Source: Bacillota bacterium (lineage in GTDB: Bacteria > Bacillota > Clostridia > Tissierellales > Peptoniphilaceae). From it: 9,308 nucleotides of DNA. The DNA lies in the NCBI GenBank assembly GCA_023393815.1, contig JAEXBU010000082.1, positions 1 to 9,308 on the forward strand. The letters are read 5' to 3'. A program made the translations under genes and the position numbers. This document shows positions 6,016 to 9,308 of the stretch, one piece after another (the first letter of the stretch is position 1; every line of letters starts with the position of its first letter). Under the pieces are notes generated by a model, which was not told where the DNA came from, made no database searches, and was given only the letters and a program-made list of their open reading frames with translations.

Positions 6016-6231
6016 CAGGCCATGGGCACCGAAGATGTATTCGTAGGACGCGGAATTTTTAAATCCAACAATCCCGAAAAACGCACCAAGGCCATCGTCA
6101 CGCCCGTAGAAAATTATATGGACGATGCGATCATCGCCGAAGTAAGCGAAGACATCGGCGACGCCATGGTCGGCCTCAATCCGGACGGAATCGGAACGAT
6201 TATGGCGGAACGTAAAAAAATCAAACAATAA
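6016..6231 (+). pseudogene. pdxS: 3' remnant of pdxS (PLP synthase, synthase subunit)
   Basis: About 70 codons ending at TAA 6229-6231 match the C-terminus of PdxS, the (beta/alpha)8 subunit that makes pyridoxal 5'-phosphate from ribose 5-phosphate, glyceraldehyde 3-phosphate and ammonia. Recognisable blocks are VFVGRGIFKSNNPEKRTKAI, then an 'AEVSEDIGDAMVGLN' stretch and a MAER end. Intact PdxS is about 290 residues, so the first three quarters, including both catalytic lysines, are gone. The family's phosphate-binding GSGIF is GRGIF here, and MQLGADG is changed to QAMGTED, both signs of decay. A plus-strand frame can be extended left to a TTG near 5809, but that part is antisense to the pdxR remnant. 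The ATG at 6022 has no ribosome site. No pdxT follows. The left boundary is approximate. Confidence 0.85.
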
Positions 6232-6267
6232 AAAAGCGAAGCTTCCATTAGGAAACTTCGCTTTTTA
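6231..6267. terminator. Bidirectional terminator between pdxS remnant and dehydratase gene
   Basis: AAAAAGCGAAG (6231-6241) pairs with CTTCGCTTTTT (6256-6266). After one C/A mismatch an inner TTCC/GGAA helix closes on ATTA. T runs occur on both strands, so it can end both the plus-strand pdxS remnant and the minus-strand gene that stops at 6292. Its first base is the last base of the pdxS stop codon. Confidence 0.92.
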
Positions 6268-6291
6268 TAGACGGCTTCAAGGTGAAAGCGG

Positions 6292-9200
6292 CTACCGTCC
6301 CGCGGTGCCTTCTTTGCCTTTTTTCGCCACCTGTAGATTTTTCCATTTATTTTTTTCCGCCTGCGCCATCATAAGCTTGATACGGTTGGTTTGATTCACC
6401 GCCGAGGCGGAAGCATCGTAGTCGATGGGGATGATATTGGCGGTGGGGTAGGCTTCCCGCACGGATTTTATTACGCCCTTTCCCGTAATATGGTTGGGAA
6501 GACAGCCGAAGGGCTGGACGCAGACGATATTGCCCGCGCCGGAGCGGATAAGCTCCACCATTTCCGCCGTCAACAGCCACCCTTCGCCGTACTGGTTTCC
6601 CAAATCGACAAATTCTTCGGCGTAGGCCATCAGGGTTTGTACAGTTTCCGGCGCGTCGTAGGGAGAGTCCTTTAACGCTTCGCGAATAAAGCGGCGGTAG
6701 CTTTCCACATAGCGAATCATAATGTCCGCAAAAAAGCTGCCCATCTTCGACGTACCGTAGCGACTTTCTTTAATGCGGGCATTTTTAAAGGAATAGATCA
6801 TAAAATCCGTCAAATCGGGCACGACCACTTCCGCCCCTTCTTCTTCCAATTGCCGTTGCACGTGGTTATTGGCCTCGGGCAAGTATTTCACGAGGATTTC
6901 TCCGACGATACCCACTTTCGGCCGCACCTCGTCCCGCCTGTCGACGGCGGAAAAATCCAAAATCATGGCGCGACAATTTTTCTTAAATTCCGCCCGAGAA
7001 TACAGGCGACTTCCCCTCTTCAACTTTTCGAGCCACGCATCCGCCAAGGTATCGGTCGCGCCTTTATTCACTTCGTAGGGCCGCGTTGCATTGGACAGGC
7101 GCATAAGGAGATCGCCGTAAAGCATATTTTGCACGGCTTTTCTCCCGAGGCGAACCATTTGGGTCTTACTTAACTGAAATCCCGGGTGGCGCTCAATGCC
7201 CTGAAAAGACGCCCCCAAGACGGGAATGTGACCGTAACCCGCATCTTTCAGTGCCTTGCGAATAAAGCCCACGTAGTTGCTCGCCCGGCAGGCACCGCCG
7301 GTCTGACTCATTAACAGCGTTAGATGGTCCGTATCGTAGCGTCCGCTCTTTACCGCCTCCATAAATTGCCCTACGACAAAGATGGAGGGGTAGCAGGCAT
7401 CGTTGTTCACGTACTGAAGACCTTTGTCCACCACGCGCGTAGACAGATTGGGCAGAACTTCCACGCGAAAACCTTCGTCCCGAAGCATGGGTTCCAAGAG
7501 GGCAAAGTGGATGGGCGCCATTTGCGGAATGAGAATAGTGTGGGTTTTTCGCATCTCTTCGGTGAAGAGAACCGGGTCGTTGTACATGGAACGAGCCTCT
7601 TTGTCCACCGTACGGTTTTCGACCGCCTGGATCAGAGAGCGCAGGCGAATTTTCGCCGCCCCCAAGTTGTTGACCTCGTCGATTTTCAAGACCGTGTAAA
7701 TCTTGTGGTAAGATTCCAAAATTTCGTTCACCTGATCCGTGGTCACCGCATCCAGGCCACAGCCGAAGGAATTCAGTTGCACCATTTCCAGGTGCTCGCT
7801 TTCGCCGACAATTTTCGCCGCCCGATACAGACGGGAATGGTAGTTCCATTGATCCAAAACGCGAAGATTGCCGTCGATATTTTCCTCTTCCACGATGGCA
7901 TCTTCCGACAAGACGGGAAGCCCCAAGCCGGTGATCATTTCCGCCATACCGTGGTTGATCTCGGGATCCACGTGGTAGGGACGACCGGCGAGTACGATAC
8001 CGACGGTGTCCGTCTCTTCCAAAAAGCGCAGCGCCCTTCGCCCCTCGGCGCGCACGTCGTCGCGGTAGCGAGCCTGTTCGTCGTAGGCGGCGGCCACCGC
8101 TTCTTTCACGGCTTTTTTATCGTGCGCGGGAAAAACTTCGGCCAAGCGCTCGGCGAGCTTGTTCCGATTGTCGAAAGACAGGAAGGGATTCAAATAGGTG
8201 ACGTCGCCCTTTTCCAGGCTTTCCACATTGTTTTTAATCACTTCGCTATAGCCGGCGACCACCGGACAGTTCAAGGTGTTGTCCGCGTGGGCCATCTTCT
8301 TTTCCTCATAGAAGATGGCCGGATAAAAAATAGTCTTCACGCCTTTTTCCACCAGGTTTTCAATGTGTCCATGGGTGATTTTCCCCGGATAACAGGCCGT
8401 TTCCGAAGGAATGGACTCCAACCCCTTTTCGTAGAGCGCACGAGAGGAGATGTCGGAAAGCACCACCCGATAGCCCAACTTCGTAAAGAAGGTGTGCCAG
8501 AACGGGTAATTTTCGTACATATTCAGCACCCGGGGAATGCCTACGACGGGCGCTCCCTCGGGCAAACTTTCGTAATCGAAGACGCGCTTTAATTTATAGC
8601 TGTAGAGATTGGGCAGAGCGTCGTCTTCCGATCGGACGATGCCGGCGCCGCGCTCGCAGCGATTTCCGGTAATGTAGCGACTTCCGTCTTGAAAGATGTT
8701 TACGGACAGGGCGCAGTTGTTGGCGCATTGGCCGCAGCGGGCATATTTTGTGGTATAAGAGAAATCGTCCAACTCCTCCCTGGAAAGGAGAGTACTTTCT
8801 TCCCTTTTCTCTTCTTTGACGATAAGGGCCATGCCGATAGCGCCCATGGTGCCGCTCATCTTCGGGCGTACTACCTCTCTATCCGTGATCTTCTCAAAGG
8901 CGCGGAGTACGGCGTCACTGTAAAAGGTGCCCCCTTGCACCACGATGTGTTCGCCCAGTTTTTTCGGATCGCGAATTTTAATGACTTTTTGAATGGCGTT
9001 TCGAATGACGGAATAGGCGAGACCTGCGGAAATATCCGCCACACTCGCCCCTTCTTTTTGGGCCTGCTTCACCTTGGAGTTCATAAACACAGTGCAACGG
9101 CTCCCCAGATCCACCGGAGCGTCGCTTTCAAGGGCTACGGCGGCAAATTCTTGCACCGTACAGCCCACACCGCCGGCAAAGGTCTGTAAAAAAGAGCCGC

Positions 9201-9308
9201 AGCCCGAGGAGCAGGCTTCGTTTAAGAGGATGGACTCGATCACGTCGCCTTTCACCTTCATCGCCTTCATGTCCTGCCCGCCGATGTCCAAAATAAAATC
9301 CACGTCGG
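6292..9308 (-). CDS. Fused acyl-CoA dehydratase activase / 2-hydroxyacyl-CoA dehydratase-like protein (5' end missing)
   Basis: Just over 1000 codons are present and the frame runs off the right edge. The GTG at 9303 is an internal valine of the family motif DVDFILDIGGQD, not a start. Residues are numbered from it. Residues 1-165 are the end of a BadF/BadG/BcrA/BcrD ASKHA-type ATPase, with LDIGGQD, NEACSSGCGSF (Cys31, Cys35), SRCTVF (Cys70) and GGTFYSDAVLRAFE. In single-domain activators such as HgdC, cysteines at positions equivalent to 31 and 70 hold the dimer-bridging [4Fe-4S] cluster. Next come a CxxCxxxC motif (190-197) with Cys216, the DUF2229 block from about 250 (GIPRVLNMYENYPFW, SETACYPGK), NSFGCGLDAVTTDQ (511-524), and a dehydratase-like C-terminal half with NNDACYPS, QTGGACRASNY and PFGCLPNHI (Cys637, 672, 934). 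Such giants (about 1400-1500 residues when whole) are common in anaerobes, but their substrate is unknown. An iron-sulfur, ATP-driven electron-transfer role is inference. Confidence 0.9.
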   Translation of the reverse strand, partial: DVDFILDIGGQDMKAMKVKGDVIESILLNEACSSGCGSFLQTFAGGVGCTVQEFAAVALESDAPVDLGSRCTVFMNSKVKQAQKEGASVADISAGLAYSVIRNAIQKVIKIRDPKKLGEHIVVQGGTFYSDAVLRAFEKITDREVVRPKMSGTMGAIGMALIVKEEKREESTLLSREELDDFSYTTKYARCGQCANNCALSVNIFQDGSRYITGNRCERGAGIVRSEDDALPNLYSYKLKRVFDYESLPEGAPVVGIPRVLNMYENYPFWHTFFTKLGYRVVLSDISSRALYEKGLESIPSETACYPGKITHGHIENLVEKGVKTIFYPAIFYEEKKMAHADNTLNCPVVAGYSEVIKNNVESLEKGDVTYLNPFLSFDNRNKLAERLAEVFPAHDKKAVKEAVAAAYDEQARYRDDVRAEGRRALRFLEETDTVGIVLAGRPYHVDPEINHGMAEMITGLGLPVLSEDAIVEEENIDGNLRVLDQWNYHSRLYRAAKIVGESEHLEMVQLNSFGCGLDAVTTDQVNEILESYHKIYTVLKIDEVNNLGAAKIRLRSLIQAVENRTVDKEARSMYNDPVLFTEEMRKTHTILIPQMAPIHFALLEPMLRDEGFRVEVLPNLSTRVVDKGLQYVNNDACYPSIFVVGQFMEAVKSGRYDTDHLTLLMSQTGGACRASNYVGFIRKALKDAGYGHIPVLGASFQGIERHPGFQLSKTQMVRLGRKAVQNMLYGDLLMRLSNATRPYEVNKGATDTLADAWLEKLKRGSRLYSRAEFKKNCRAMILDFSAVDRRDEVRPKVGIVGEILVKYLPEANNHVQRQLEEEGAEVVVPDLTDFMIYSFKNARIKESRYGTSKMGSFFADIMIRYVESYRRFIREALKDSPYDAPETVQTLMAYAEEFVDLGNQYGEGWLLTAEMVELIRSGAGNIVCVQPFGCLPNHITGKGVIKSVREAYPTANIIPIDYDASASAVNQTNRIKLMMAQAEKNKWKNLQVAKKGKEGTAGR

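Noticed and set aside
5809..6231. A 140-residue plus-strand ORF as an intact novel protein
   Set aside because: Its start is a TTG inside the fbp terminator T run with no ribosome site. The first half is antisense to a MocR-like C-terminus and the second half is a PdxS C-terminus, so it is a chimeric reading of two remnants.
7324..8592. Long plus-strand open frame opposite the dehydratase gene
   Set aside because: It is fully antisense to well-conserved coding sequence, and its translation shows no recognisable domain. It results from the codon bias of the real gene.
9301..9303. GTG as the start of the large dehydratase/activase gene
   Set aside because: The residues around it (DVDFILDIGGQD) are an internal conserved motif of the ATPase domain and the frame continues to the window edge, so the gene is truncated by the window.
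1..9308. Mobile elements, CRISPR arrays, toxin-antitoxin or defence genes
   Set aside because: I found no transposase-like proteins, tandem spaced repeats, terminal inverted repeats or defence domains. Even the deletion scar has no insertion sequence next to it.

Overview
The window looks like the chromosome of a low-to-mid-GC, strictly anaerobic Firmicute (clostridial, butyrate-type metabolism). The reasons are a compact thiolase-crotonase-hydroxybutyryl-CoA dehydrogenase operon with strong AGGAGG ribosome-binding sites, a class III (Firmicutes-type) fructose-1,6-bisphosphatase, and a giant oxygen-sensitive-type 2-hydroxyacyl-CoA dehydratase/activase protein. The species cannot be named from the sequence.

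Layout: (1) 1-2914, minus strand: thl-crt-hbd, three tightly spaced genes ending at a bidirectional hairpin at the left edge. Together they convert 2 acetyl-CoA to crotonyl-CoA; butyryl-CoA dehydrogenase and its electron-transfer flavoproteins are not in the window. (2) 2915-3148: a 234-bp control region between the thl operon and a tRNA gene. Two divergent sigma-A-type promoters sit almost back to back, with their -35 boxes 3 bp apart. Rex-like and cre (CcpA)-like operator candidates lie on the thl side, and the thl mRNA would have a leader of about 150 nt with small hairpins. (3) 3149-3243: tRNA-Gly(CCC) with its own terminator. (4) apt (minus) and fbp (plus), transcribed divergently from a 70-bp gap. 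(5) 5801-6231: a genomic scar. The 3' end of a MocR/PdxR-type regulator (minus strand) is joined head to head to the 3' end of pdxS (plus strand). This is what a deletion inside a divergent pdxR/pdxS locus would leave, with the 5' halves of both genes and their shared promoter lost. (6) 6292-9308, minus strand: a very large cysteine-rich protein fusing an activase ATPase domain, DUF2229 and dehydratase-like domains; its 5' end lies outside the window.

The genes are mostly central carbon metabolism (butyrate branch, gluconeogenesis), purine salvage and translation. The most unusual element is the pdxR/pdxS double remnant. The most testable regulatory hypothesis is redox and carbon control of the thl operon by Rex and CcpA from the divergent tRNA/thl promoter region. 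I see no mobile element, CRISPR array or obvious new defence system.
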